From assembly GCF_023499255.1 (NCBI RefSeq), contig NZ_CP092183.1:379501-443500 (forward strand): a stretch of DNA of 64,000 bases, written 5' to 3'. A model generated the notes under the pieces. The model was not told the DNA's origin, did not search any database, and saw only the letters and a list, made by a program, of their open reading frames with translations. The stretch comes from Couchioplanes caeruleus (GTDB lineage Bacteria; Actinomycetota; Actinomycetes; Mycobacteriales; Micromonosporaceae). The stretch's first letter is position 1, and every line of letters begins with the position of its first letter. Shown one piece after another: positions 23,610 to 32,016 of the stretch. A program made the translations under genes and the position numbers.

Positions 23610-23623
23610 TGGGAGCGCTCCCG
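23610..23623 (-). promoter_or_regulatory. CebR-type operator
   Basis: TGGGAGCGCTCCCG matches the cellobiose-responsive CebR operator TGGGAGCGCTCCCA of Streptomyces at 13 of 14 positions, with a perfect GGGAGCGCTCCC core. It lies 21 bp upstream of the esterase GTG, where a repressor would block transcription. CebR binding is inferred. Confidence 0.8.
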
Positions 23624-23755
23624 AGTTGATGCCCCAGTGTTGGCGGACTCATTGAACCGAGTCAATACAACGCAGAAAGTTCCGGTCATCTCGGCAGCCG
23701 GCACGAGTACGACCAGCGAAGACGTCCATCCGAGATCGATATGGACGCGCCGAAA

Positions 23756-24487
23756 TTATCGGAGTGAGGGCAGCATGCGTGCCGCGGGGCCGTGCAAGTT
23801 CACGTCGGCCACCGGGTCCAGGGCCGTCGGTTGTGGATTGATCTGGATGACCGCGGCGCCGGCGCGGGCAGCCACGTGCGGCAGCTCGGCCGCCGGGTAC
23901 ACCAGCCCGGAGGTGCCGATGGTCAGCATCAGGTCGCAGGCGGCCGCCACCTCCACCGCGCGCTCCAGCGCGGCCTCCGGCAAGGCCTCGCCGAACCACA
24001 CCACGCCGGGGCGTACGGGCCCGGAACAGCGTGCGCACCGCGGTGGCGGCAACCGCCGTCCCTCCTCGGGCTCGTCGGCCGGGTCGGTGGGCAGCGGCCA
24101 CGGCTCCCCGCAGTCGGCGCAACGCGGCTCGAAGAGGCTGCCGTGCAGGTGCACCACGTCCGCGGAGCCGGCCCGCTCGTGGAGGTCGTCGACGTTCTGC
24201 GTGACGACCACAGCTCCCGGGATGCCCGCGACGGCGTGGTGCGCCGGATTGGGGTGTGCGCGGCCGACGAGCGTGCGGCGCCACTCGTACCAGCCCCAGA
24301 CCAGGGCGGGGTCGGTGCGGAACGCGCGCGGGGTGGCCAGCGCCCGGGCGTCGAAGCGTTCCCACAGGCCGGTGAGCGCGTCGCGGAACGTCGGGATGCC
24401 GCTCTCCGCGGACACGCCCGCGCCGGTGAAGACGACGACGCGGCGGGCGTCGGCGAGCAGGCCGCGGGCCCGCTCCCCGGGCGTCAC
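23756..24487 (-). CDS. Sir2-family NAD-dependent protein deacylase
   Basis: 243 aa. All sirtuin motifs are present: GAGVSAESGIPTFRD (about 21-35), TQNVDDLHERAG, catalytic His in HLHGSLF, zinc cysteines CADC and CARC, then GVVWFGEALP and TIGTSGLVYPA. It removes acyl groups from lysine using NAD+. The GTG overlaps the stop of the CPBP gene (GTGA); a GTG two codons earlier is also possible. It ends a three-gene operon. Confidence 0.93.
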   Translation of the reverse strand: MTPGERARGLLADARRVVVFTGAGVSAESGIPTFRDALTGLWERFDARALATPRAFRTDPALVWGWYEWRRTLVGRAHPNPAHHAVAGIPGAVVVTQNVDDLHERAGSADVVHLHGSLFEPRCADCGEPWPLPTDPADEPEEGRRLPPPRCARCSGPVRPGVVWFGEALPEAALERAVEVAAACDLMLTIGTSGLVYPAAELPHVAARAGAAVIQINPQPTALDPVADVNLHGPAARMLPSLR

Positions 24488-25257
24488 AGCCACCTGAGCC
24501 AGTCGTCGGGCAGCAGGGTGTAGCCCACGAACGCGGCGATGTCGAGCAGGCTGTGCGCCACGATCAGCGGCATGACCCGGCCCTTGCGCAGGAAGAACAG
24601 CGCGAACACCACGCCCATGACCGCGTTGCCGACGAAGGCGCCGAAGCCCTGGTAGAGGTGGTACGAGCCGCGCAGGACCGCGCTGGCCGCCACGATCCAG
24701 CCCAGCCGCCAGCCGAACGAGCGCAGCCGGGTGATCAGGTAGCCGACCACGATCACCTCTTCGAGGATCGCGTTCTGCATCGCGGCGATGATCAGCACGG
24801 GGATCGCCCACCACACCGGCTTCAGCGCCGCCGGGATGATCTGCGCGTTGAGGCCGAGCTGCGCCGCCGCGTACACCAGGAGCAGGCCGGGGATGCCGAT
24901 CGCCGCCGCCAGCCCGGCGCCCCGGCCCAGGTCCGGGCCCGGGCGGCGCAGGTCCAGGCCGAGCGTGCGGACCGGCTCCAGCCGGTCGCGGTGCAACAGA
25001 TAGAGGGCCAGGAGTACGGGCACGAGCGCGAAGAAGATGCCCAGCAACTGGTACGTCAGATCGAGGTACGGCCGCGGCGACTGCGACGGGTTCAGCGTGG
25101 CGGTCTGCTGCGACAGCGGCTTCCCGGCGGTGAGCTTCGCGACGAGGGACACGACGGCGTACACCGCCGACTGACCGAGCGACAGCAGCAGCACGACCGC
25201 GATCTCGAAGCCCGTCTCCCGCCGCGTGGCCGCCGGGCGATCGACCGTGGCCGTCAC
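24484..25257 (-). CDS. CPBP-family intramembrane metalloprotease
   Basis: 257 aa with about seven hydrophobic helices. The Abi/CAAX-protease motifs are clear: ILEEVIVVGYLI (the EE pair), SYHLYQGFGAFVGNAVMG (the histidine) and IVAHSLLDIAAF (the H/D pair). In bacteria such proteins process membrane peptides or contribute to bacteriocin self-immunity. Its GTG overlaps the stop of the upstream gene and its stop overlaps the sir2 start, so translation is coupled across three genes. Confidence 0.88.
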   Translation of the reverse strand: MTATVDRPAATRRETGFEIAVVLLLSLGQSAVYAVVSLVAKLTAGKPLSQQTATLNPSQSPRPYLDLTYQLLGIFFALVPVLLALYLLHRDRLEPVRTLGLDLRRPGPDLGRGAGLAAAIGIPGLLLVYAAAQLGLNAQIIPAALKPVWWAIPVLIIAAMQNAILEEVIVVGYLITRLRSFGWRLGWIVAASAVLRGSYHLYQGFGAFVGNAVMGVVFALFFLRKGRVMPLIVAHSLLDIAAFVGYTLLPDDWLRWL

Positions 25258-25859
25258 GAGCCGACCTCGCTGACCTCGGCGAACGGTTTTCCGGCCTGCC
25301 ACACCACGTGCACGATGAAGCTGTGGTTGACCTCGTTGAAGTAGACGGCGAGGTTGTCCGCGGTGTTCTGCACGGTCGCCACCGAGAAGCCGTCCGCCGG
25401 CGTGGCCGTGACGAGCTTGATGACGCCGTCGGCCGCCCGGATCACGGTCTGGCCGCCCTCCATCCGGAACGACCGGACATAGGTACGGTCGCCGTCACCG
25501 TTCGTGGTGACGGTCCAGCCGTCCTCGACCGTCGTCGTCGAGTCGTCCCGGGCCGGCGGCGAGGTCGTCGTCGGGGTCCGGGTCGCCGGCGTGGAGCGGG
25601 TGCGTGACGGGCTCCGCGCGGCCGAAGGCGAGCGGGGCTTCTCCGGCGCCGGGGAGGTGACGCCCGGCGACGGCGGTGGCGGGGCCGGCGTGGGGCTGAA
25701 CACCGTCGAGTCGCGCAGTTGATCGACCGACACCAGGGCGCTCTCGTCCGCGGTGGCCGTACGCAGCACCGGCAGCATCGCCACCGACGCCAGCGCGACG
25801 CTGGTCAGCGTGGCCGCGCACCATCCGAGCACCGGGAACCAGCTCCGCCGAGATCGCAC
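25254..25859 (-). CDS. Membrane-anchored Pro/Ser/Thr-rich protein
   Basis: 201 aa from GTG. An N-terminal basic stretch and one hydrophobic helix (VLGWCAATLTSVALASVAML) act as signal anchor. A Pro/Ser/Thr/Arg-rich linker (about 50-105) precedes a beta-rich C-terminal domain (SFRMEGGQTVIRAADGVIKL, SFIVHVVWQAGKPF). Family not recognised. First gene of the operon with the CPBP protease and sirtuin, so it may be a substrate or partner of the protease. It is divergent from a response regulator by 36 bp. Confidence 0.75.
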   Translation of the reverse strand: MRSRRSWFPVLGWCAATLTSVALASVAMLPVLRTATADESALVSVDQLRDSTVFSPTPAPPPPSPGVTSPAPEKPRSPSAARSPSRTRSTPATRTPTTTSPPARDDSTTTVEDGWTVTTNGDGDRTYVRSFRMEGGQTVIRAADGVIKLVTATPADGFSVATVQNTADNLAVYFNEVNHSFIVHVVWQAGKPFAEVSEVGS

Positions 25860-25895
25860 GTGGCCATGCTCTCACCTACCCCTATGGTTGTGCCC

Positions 25896-26582
25896 ATGGC
25901 GTTGATCCTGCTGGTCGAGGACGACCGCAACATCACCGCGGCGCTGACCCGGGCGCTGACGGACGCGGGCCACGTCGTGCGCCCGGTCGGGCAGGCCGCC
26001 GAAGCCCTGAAGATCCTCACCGAGGAGCAGCCGGACCTGGTGATCCTCGACCTCGGGCTGCCGGACATCGACGGCACGGACGCGCTGCGGATGATGCGTT
26101 CCGTGTCGGCCGTACCGGTCATCGTCGCCACGGCACGCCGCTCCGAGGCCGACATCATCACGTTGCTGAGCGACGGCGCCGACGACTACGTGACGAAGCC
26201 GTTCTCCAGCGGTCACATCCTGGCTCGGATCACCGCGGTGCTCCGGCGTACCCGGGCCGCCGTCGACACCGCACCCAGCGTGATCACCGTCGGGGAGCTG
26301 GAGATCAATCCCCGCCAGCGCCGGGCCGCGCTGCGCGGGCAGGCCCTGCAGCTGACCCGGCGCGAGTTCGATGTGCTCACCTACCTGGCCGAGCGCGTCG
26401 GTCAGGTCGTCAGCCGCCGGGAGCTGCTGACCGAGGTCTGGAACCAGTCCCGCATCGGCGAGGAGCAGACCATCGACGTCCACATCTCCTGGCTGCGGCG
26501 CAAGCTGGGGGAGACGGCGGCGGCGCCGCGGTTCCTGCACACCGTACGCGGGGTCGGCGTGATGATGGTCGACCCGCAGTGA
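25896..26582 (+). CDS. OmpR/PhoB-type response regulator
   Basis: 228 aa. The receiver domain has acidic pair ED at 8-9, phospho-acceptor Asp in LVILDLGLPDIDG (about 51), a Thr/Ala switch (VIVATA) and the conserved Lys in DDYVTKPFSSG. The C-terminal winged helix (about 130-225; LTRREFDVLTYLAERVG, DVHISWLRRKLGE) binds DNA. It overlaps the downstream kinase gene by 4 bp (GTGA). An ATG four codons upstream is an alternative start. Confidence 0.93.
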   Translation: MALILLVEDDRNITAALTRALTDAGHVVRPVGQAAEALKILTEEQPDLVILDLGLPDIDGTDALRMMRSVSAVPVIVATARRSEADIITLLSDGADDYVTKPFSSGHILARITAVLRRTRAAVDTAPSVITVGELEINPRQRRAALRGQALQLTRREFDVLTYLAERVGQVVSRRELLTEVWNQSRIGEEQTIDVHISWLRRKLGETAAAPRFLHTVRGVGVMMVDPQ

Positions 26583-27907
26583 GATGGGAGCTGAACCGGC
26601 TGGCACTCGCCATCACCTCGATGGTCGCGCTGGCCTTCCTCGTGCCGCTGATCTACGCCACCGGGAAGATCGCCCACGACCGGGCCATCGGTGACGCCCG
26701 GCAGCAGGCGGCCGCGATGGTCGCGGCGCTCGCCGTCAACGCCGACCCGCAGTTGCTGACCAGCGCGGTCGCCAGCACGGTCGCGGGCAGCGCGGGCCGG
26801 CTCGCGGTGCACCTGCCCGGCATCGCGCCGGTCGGCCACAGCCACGTCAGCGACGCGGAGGTCGCGCAGGCCAACCTCTACCGGCGACCGGTCACCGCCG
26901 ATGCCGCCGGCGGGCTCGTCTACCTGCAGCCGAGCGTGCTGAGCGACGGGCGGTCCGTGGTGATCGAGGTCTTCGTGCCGGACGAGGAGATGCGCCGGGG
27001 CGTGTGGCCGGCGTGGCTGGCGCTGGGTGGCCTGGCGATCGTGCTGGTCGCCGGCTCGGTGCTGTTCGCCGACCGGCTCGGCGGCCGCCTGGTGCGCGCC
27101 ACCCGGGACCTGGCGGGCTCCAGCCGCCGCCTCGGCGCCGGTGATCTCGCCGTGCGCGTCGACCCGTCCGGGCCGCCGGAGCTGCGGGACGCGGCGAACG
27201 CCTTCAACGCGATGGCCGCCGACCTGCGCCGCCTGCTCGACGCGGAACGGGAGCTCGCGGCCGACCTCTCGCACCGGCTGCGGACGCCGCTGACCGCGCT
27301 GCGGCTGGACGCGGAGACCATGCCGCCCGGACCGATCGGCGACCGGATGCGGCAGGCGTGCGACATGCTCGACGAGGAGCTCGAGGCGATCATCGCCGGC
27401 GCCCGCCTCGGCGTGGAGGCGCGCGGCAACCAGCAGTCGGACCTCGTGGAGGTGCTCGCCGACCGGCTGGCGTTCTGGTCGGCGCTGGCCGAGGACCAGT
27501 TCCGGCCGTGGGAGGTCGTGGGCGGGCAGACCCCCGTACCCGTGCCCTTGCCGCGCAGCGAGCTGATCCTGGCCGTGGACTCGTTGCTGGGCAACGTCTT
27601 CGCGCACACGCCCGAGGGGGTGGCGTTCCGGGTGACGGTCTCGCCGGCCGGGCTGCTCGTCGACGACGCCGGGCCGGGCATCGCCGACCCGCAGGCCGCG
27701 GTGCAGCGCGGGGTGAGCGGCGCCGGCTCCACGGGACTCGGCCTCGACATCGTGCGCCGGGTCGCCGAGGCCGCGGGCGGGCGGCTGGAGATCTCCCGGG
27801 GGCCGCTCGGCGGGGCGCGGATCGGGCTGGTGCTGCCTGTACGCGAGGAAGCGCCGCCGCCCCCGCCGCCGCGGCCGGCCGCCCGGCGCCGCCGTACGCC
27901 TTCATGA
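26579..27907 (+). CDS. Two-component sensor histidine kinase
   Basis: 442 aa. A membrane helix near 8-27, an external sensor region of about 110 aa, a second helix (LALGGLAIVLVAGSVLF, about 145-161), HAMP (RRLGAGDLAVRVDPSG), HisKA (ADLSHRLRTPLTALRLDAE) and HATPase_c (NVFAHTP, DDAGPGI, STGLGLDIV). The C-terminus is Pro/Arg-rich. The N-box is shortened but usable. It phosphorylates the overlapping response regulator. The signal is unknown. The LPMO gene starts 90 bp downstream, so control of polysaccharide use is conceivable. Confidence 0.92.
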   Translation: MRWELNRLALAITSMVALAFLVPLIYATGKIAHDRAIGDARQQAAAMVAALAVNADPQLLTSAVASTVAGSAGRLAVHLPGIAPVGHSHVSDAEVAQANLYRRPVTADAAGGLVYLQPSVLSDGRSVVIEVFVPDEEMRRGVWPAWLALGGLAIVLVAGSVLFADRLGGRLVRATRDLAGSSRRLGAGDLAVRVDPSGPPELRDAANAFNAMAADLRRLLDAERELAADLSHRLRTPLTALRLDAETMPPGPIGDRMRQACDMLDEELEAIIAGARLGVEARGNQQSDLVEVLADRLAFWSALAEDQFRPWEVVGGQTPVPVPLPRSELILAVDSLLGNVFAHTPEGVAFRVTVSPAGLLVDDAGPGIADPQAAVQRGVSGAGSTGLGLDIVRRVAEAAGGRLEISRGPLGGARIGLVLPVREEAPPPPPPRPAARRRRTPS

Positions 27908-27948
27908 TCCTTTCTGGTGCTGTTAAGGCTGCTTTATGGAACGCGTCG

Positions 27949-27966
27949 TTACGGTCCTCGCCGTAA
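27949..27966. promoter_or_regulatory. Inverted repeat TTACGG-N6-CCGTAA before LPMO gene
   Basis: Perfect 6-bp arms with a 6-bp centre, 31 bp upstream of the LPMO ATG: right position and size for an operator. I found no second copy upstream of the chitinase gene. Confidence 0.45.
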
Positions 27967-27996
27967 GAACCGGACGACACGTTGGGAGCCGCAAAG

Positions 27997-28797
27997 ATGC
28001 GCAGGTCGATCGCCTATCCGCTGGTGACACTCGGGGCAGTCGTGGGGTCGGCAGCGGTGGTCGCGTCTCCTGCGCTGGCGCACGGCTACGTCTCCGCCCC
28101 GCCCAGCCGCCAGGCCCTCTGCGCGAGCGGTGCGGTCAAGGACTGCGGGCAGATCCAGTTCGAGCCGCAGAGCGTCGAGGCGCCCAAGGGCCAGCGCTCC
28201 TGCAACGGCGGCGTGGCGCAGTGGTCGGTGCTCGCCGACGAGAGCCGCAACTGGCCCGCGAAGGCGGTCGGCAAGAACGTCACCTTCACGTGGGTCATGA
28301 CGGCCCGGCACCGCACCAGCAACTGGGAGTACTTCATCGGTGGCAAGAAGGTCGCCACCGTGGACGGGGGCAACCAGCAGCCGGACGCCGTGGTCACGCA
28401 CAACGTCGACCTCAGTGCCTTCCCCGGCCGGCAGACGGTCCTCGCCGTCTGGAACATCGGTGACACGGCGAACGCGTTCTACAGCTGCGTCGACCTGAAC
28501 GTCGGCGGCGGTGGTGGCGGCTCGGCCACGCCGACGACTCCTCCGGCCGCACCGACGACCCGGCCCACGACGGCCGCGCCGACCGCTGCGCCGACGACCG
28601 CTGCGCCGACGACGAACGCGCCGACGACCAGCGCTCCCGGTGGTTCTGCGAGCGGCTCGTGGGCCGCGGGTGTGGCGTACAAGACCGGCGACGTCGTGAG
28701 CTACGAGGGCAAGAAGTACAAGTGCCGCCAGGCGCACTCGTCGATCCACAGCTGGGAGCCGTCGATCTACACCCTCGCCCTCTGGCTGCCGCTGTGA
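27997..28797 (+). CDS. AA10 lytic polysaccharide monooxygenase with CBM5/12
   Basis: 266 aa; GGGAG lies eight bases before the ATG. The signal peptide ends SPALA just before HGYV, so His29 becomes the mature N-terminal copper ligand. The second histidine-brace residue is in TARHRTSNWEY (about 103). The catalytic domain runs to about 172, then a Thr/Ala/Pro linker (PTTAAPTAAPTT), then a chitin-binding CBM5/12 (SWAAGVAYKTGDVVSYEG to the end). AA10 enzymes with CBM5/12 oxidise crystalline chitin. The stop overlaps the next gene by 4 bp. Confidence 0.92.
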   Translation: MRRSIAYPLVTLGAVVGSAAVVASPALAHGYVSAPPSRQALCASGAVKDCGQIQFEPQSVEAPKGQRSCNGGVAQWSVLADESRNWPAKAVGKNVTFTWVMTARHRTSNWEYFIGGKKVATVDGGNQQPDAVVTHNVDLSAFPGRQTVLAVWNIGDTANAFYSCVDLNVGGGGGGSATPTTPPAAPTTRPTTAAPTAAPTTAAPTTNAPTTSAPGGSASGSWAAGVAYKTGDVVSYEGKKYKCRQAHSSIHSWEPSIYTLALWLPL

Positions 28798-29372
28798 AGC
28801 GCCTCGTCGTAGCGGTCTCCGCCGTACTGCTGTTGAGCGCGTGCGGTACGGCCCCACAGACCCAGGCCACCCAGGTCGATGCGAAAGCCGTCGTGCAGGC
28901 CGAGGGCGAGCACAACGACACCGACGTCATGTACCTGCAGATGATGGTCGCCCATCACGAGCAGGGGCTCGAGATGGTCCGGCTCGCCGAGAAGTCGGCC
29001 AGGCGGGACGAGGTCAGGACGCTGGCCCAGGCGGTCGACGCGACCCAGTCCGACGAGGTCACCATGATGAAGTCCTGGCTCACCTCGTGGAAGCAGCCCA
29101 CCACGGTCGATCACGCGCCCAGCGCGCACGCCGACCACGGCGGCCTGCCCGCCACCGGTCCCGAGGAGATCGCCGCGCTGAGGAAGGCGAAGGGCAAGGC
29201 GTTCGAGACGGCGTTCCTCAACCTCTTCGTCGCCCACCAGCACAACGCGGTCGAGATGGCGAACCTCGAGGCGGCCGACGGGGTCAACGCCGAGGCCAAG
29301 GCGTTCGCCCAGCGGGTCAAGCTCAGCCGTACGGACCAGATCAAGCAGATGCTCAACATGATCAACAACTGA
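28794..29372 (+). CDS. DUF305 lipoprotein, coupled to LPMO
   Basis: 192 aa from GTG inside the GTGA overlap with the LPMO gene. A lipobox (LLLSAC, Cys about 17) makes it a membrane-anchored lipoprotein. Two DUF305 repeats follow: MMVAHHEQGLEMVRLAE with a Met-rich lead-in (DVMYLQMM), and LFVAHQHNAVEMANLE; between them lies a His cluster (DHAPSAHADHGG). The many His/Met residues suit metal binding; a cyanobacterial DUF305 protein (CopM) binds copper. Coupling to a copper-dependent LPMO suggests copper delivery outside the membrane (inference). Confidence 0.88.
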   Translation: MKRLVVAVSAVLLLSACGTAPQTQATQVDAKAVVQAEGEHNDTDVMYLQMMVAHHEQGLEMVRLAEKSARRDEVRTLAQAVDATQSDEVTMMKSWLTSWKQPTTVDHAPSAHADHGGLPATGPEEIAALRKAKGKAFETAFLNLFVAHQHNAVEMANLEAADGVNAEAKAFAQRVKLSRTDQIKQMLNMINN

Positions 29373-29470
29373 CGGGCTCACCCCGACCGGTATCCCCCGC
29401 GCCGAAGGCGTGACGGTCGGCACAGACGGGCGCTTCGGTCTCCCCCTTCATGACCGGCAGAGCCCGGCAC

Positions 29471-29506
29471 CTCCGGCCGGTCCGCGAACCCGCGGGCCGG
29501 CCGGAG
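29471..29506 (+). terminator. Terminator after LPMO-DUF305 operon
   Basis: CTCCGGCCGGTCCGCG (29471-29486) and CGCGGGCCGGCCGGAG (29491-29506) pair with one mismatch around AACC, followed by TCTGTTCTT. Confidence 0.75.
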
Positions 29507-29524
29507 TCTGTTCTTCCCCGACCC

Positions 29525-29551
29525 TCAAGAGGGCGTTCCGATTGCCGATCA
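29525..29551 (+). promoter_or_regulatory. Sigma-28/WhiG-type promoter
   Basis: TCAA (29525-29528), a 15-bp spacer, then GCCGATCA (29544-29551). The FliA/WhiG consensus is TAAA-N15-GCCGATAA, so the -10 matches 7 of 8 and the spacing is exact. It lies 38 bp before the chemoreceptor ATG. Confidence 0.7.
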
Positions 29552-29588
29552 AAGGGCCAGTCGGAACTCCCGGGGGAAAGAGATAGTC

Positions 29589-30584
29589 ATGGTCGTAGGC
29601 ATTGTTGCCGCAGTTGTCGGGCTGGTCGTCGGATTCTTCATCGCGCGCAGCATGCGTCGTCAGGACCCCATGGTGGAGGTGCTGGAGCGGGCGGCGGCCG
29701 GCGATCTCACCGTACGGGTGGACGAGGCGGGCCTGACCCCCGCGGGTGAGAACCTCAACAAGCTCCTCGACGAGTTCGCGGAGATCGTCCGGGTCTCCGA
29801 GACCACCAACGCCCGGCTGACCGGCTCCACCGAGCGCCTCACCGCGCTGGTCGCCGACATGGTCGCCGGCGCGCAGGGCTCGGTGCAGTCCGCGGGCGAG
29901 ATCCTCCGCGCCTCGCAGGAGGTCTCCGAGAACATCGCCAGCCTGGCCGCGGGCGCCCAGCAGATGGGCGCGAGCATCCAGGAGATCTCCCGCAGCGCCA
30001 GCGAGGCGGTCACCGTCGCCGCCGACGCCATGGAGGTGTCCTCCGACGCCAGCCGCACGATGACCAAGCTCGGCGACTCGTCCGCGCAGATCGGCGACGT
30101 GGTCCGGGTGATCACCGCCATCGCCGAGCAGACCAACCTGCTCGCCCTGAACGCCACCATCGAGGCGGCCCGCGCCGGCGAGATGGGCAAGGGCTTCGCC
30201 GTGGTCGCCAGCGAGGTCAAGGACCTGGCCCAGGAGACCGCCAAGGCCACCGACTCGATCACCACCCAGGTCGGCACGATCCAGGCCGACACCACCGGCG
30301 TGGTCGACTCGATCACCCAGATCGGCGAGGTCATCGGCAAGGTCAACGGCTACCAGACGACCATCGCCTCGGCCGTCGAGGAGCAGCACGCCACCGCGGA
30401 CATGATGGCCCGCAGCATCGTGTCTGCCGGCACCCAGGCCGCCCAGATCGCCGAGAACATGAGCCGCATCTCCGAGACCCGCGCGCAGGCCAAGGCGGCC
30501 GTCGAGCAGACCGACGAGGTCACCCGGGAGCTGCGCGAGGCGGCCAAGGAGCTGGCCACGGTGCTGCGGGCGTACCGCGCCTGA
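29589..30584 (+). CDS. Methyl-accepting chemotaxis protein lacking a ligand domain
   Basis: 331 aa. One N-terminal transmembrane helix ([17 protein letters not shown]), a short HAMP-like segment ([17 protein letters not shown]), then a coiled-coil signalling domain whose hairpin tip reads [20 protein letters not shown] (about 178-197), the canonical MCP tip. There is no periplasmic sensing domain, so it probably senses membrane or cytoplasmic signals or pairs with another receptor. GGGGGAAAGAG precedes the ATG. No che genes lie in this window. The sigma-28-type promoter links it to the motility regulon. Confidence 0.9.
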   Translation: MVVGIVAAVVGLVVGFFIARSMRRQDPMVEVLERAAAGDLTVRVDEAGLTPAGENLNKLLDEFAEIVRVSETTNARLTGSTERLTALVADMVAGAQGSVQSAGEILRASQEVSENIASLAAGAQQMGASIQEISRSASEAVTVAADAMEVSSDASRTMTKLGDSSAQIGDVVRVITAIAEQTNLLALNATIEAARAGEMGKGFAVVASEVKDLAQETAKATDSITTQVGTIQADTTGVVDSITQIGEVIGKVNGYQTTIASAVEEQHATADMMARSIVSAGTQAAQIAENMSRISETRAQAKAAVEQTDEVTRELREAAKELATVLRAYRA

Positions 30585-30712
30585 GCAACCGCCGGGGTTG
30601 CGGTTGCGGTGTACCGCACCCCAGCCCCGAAGCACCCCGTGAGCACATCCCGATAGGGCAGGTGGCGCCGATCCCGGCGTCACCTGCTTCTATCTGTGGA
30701 GGTGCCGCCACC

Positions 30713-31954
30713 GTGGCCCCGATGCTCGCACCGCTCCGAGAGCGCAACTACCGTCTCTGGGCCACCGCCGACCTGGTGTCCGTGGCGGGAACCTGGATGC
30801 AGGTGCTGGGGCTCAACTGGCTCATCCTCACCGCGACCGGCTCGGCCGCCACGATGGGCGTGGTCGTCATGCTGCAGGCGCTGCCCGTCCTCCTCCTCGG
30901 CGGCTGGGGCGGCGCGCTCGCCGACCGCCTGCCGGCCCGCCCGACGCTCATCGCGCTGCAGACGGTGCGGGCCCTGCTCGCCCTCGCGCTCATCGCCGGT
31001 ACGGGCCACCTCTGGCCGATCTACGCGGTCGCCCTCGCCTCCGGCGTGATCAGCTCCCTCGAGGGCCCCTGCCTCGGCCGCTTCGGCTCCGCCCTGGTCC
31101 CGCCCTCCGCGCTCGGCTCGGCACTGGCGCTCGGCTCCGTCCTCAGCTCGGCCGGCCGTATCCTCGGCATGTCGCTCGGTGGCGTGCTGGTCGGCATCAC
31201 CGGCGTGTCCTCGCTGTTCGCCCTCAACGCCCTGTCGTACGGCGCGGTGATCGTGGCCCTGGCGGCCATGCGCCCCGGCTCGGTACGCACGCTCGCCACC
31301 GCGGCACCCGGCGACGGTGGCGTACGGGCCGGCCTGCGCTACATCGCCCGCCAGCCCGTCGTGCTGGTCGTGCTGGCGCTCTCGTTCGTGCTCGGCTCGC
31401 TGGGCCGCAACTACCAGGTCACCATGGCCGCGATGGTCGCCGGACCGCTGCACGCCGGCTCCGCCTCGTACGGAATGCTCTCGACGGTCTTCGCGGTCGG
31501 CGCGGTGGCCGGCGGCATCGTGCTGGCCGGCAGCGGCCGCTCCACCCTGCGCGTGCTGCTGGCCGCCGGCGCCACCATCAGCGCCCTGCAGATCGGCGCC
31601 GGCCTCGCGCCGACGACCCTCGGCTTCGCGGCGTTCATCCTGCCCATCGCGGCCGGCGCGGTCATCTTCGACACGGTGGTCTCGACGCGCATCCAGCTCG
31701 ACACCCGCGAGGACATGCGCGGACGCGTCCTCGCCACGGTCGGCATGGTCTCCTCACTCTCCGGCATCGTCGGCGCGCCGCTGATCGGCTGGATGTGCGA
31801 CACGCTGGGCGCCCGGGGATCCCTGGTCTCGGCCGGCGCGGTCGCCGTGGCGGCGGCCGTCGCGGGCACGGTCGTGCTGGCCCGGCTGAAGGGCGTCCCG
31901 GTGCTGGCGGCGTTGCCGCTGGTGGGGCGCCGGCCGGCCGAGCAACTCGCCTGA
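30713..31954 (+). CDS. MFS transporter, EntS/MFS_3-like
   Basis: 413 aa from the GTG with GGAGGT nine bases upstream. Twelve hydrophobic segments; motif A-like loop GGWGGALADRLPARP after helix 2 and the N-terminal RNYRLWATADLVS that marks the MFS_3 (enterobactin-exporter-like) group. It is likely a small-molecule exporter. It stands alone, with purC 62 bp downstream. Starting at ATG 30722 instead would leave the ribosome site 18 bases away. Confidence 0.87.
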   Translation: MAPMLAPLRERNYRLWATADLVSVAGTWMQVLGLNWLILTATGSAATMGVVVMLQALPVLLLGGWGGALADRLPARPTLIALQTVRALLALALIAGTGHLWPIYAVALASGVISSLEGPCLGRFGSALVPPSALGSALALGSVLSSAGRILGMSLGGVLVGITGVSSLFALNALSYGAVIVALAAMRPGSVRTLATAAPGDGGVRAGLRYIARQPVVLVVLALSFVLGSLGRNYQVTMAAMVAGPLHAGSASYGMLSTVFAVGAVAGGIVLAGSGRSTLRVLLAAGATISALQIGAGLAPTTLGFAAFILPIAAGAVIFDTVVSTRIQLDTREDMRGRVLATVGMVSSLSGIVGAPLIGWMCDTLGARGSLVSAGAVAVAAAVAGTVVLARLKGVPVLAALPLVGRRPAEQLA

Positions 31955-32016
31955 ACGGCCGCGCCGGCGGTTCGATAGCGTGACCCGCAACGAGCCGGTG
32001 TGGTGGAGGGACGAAC

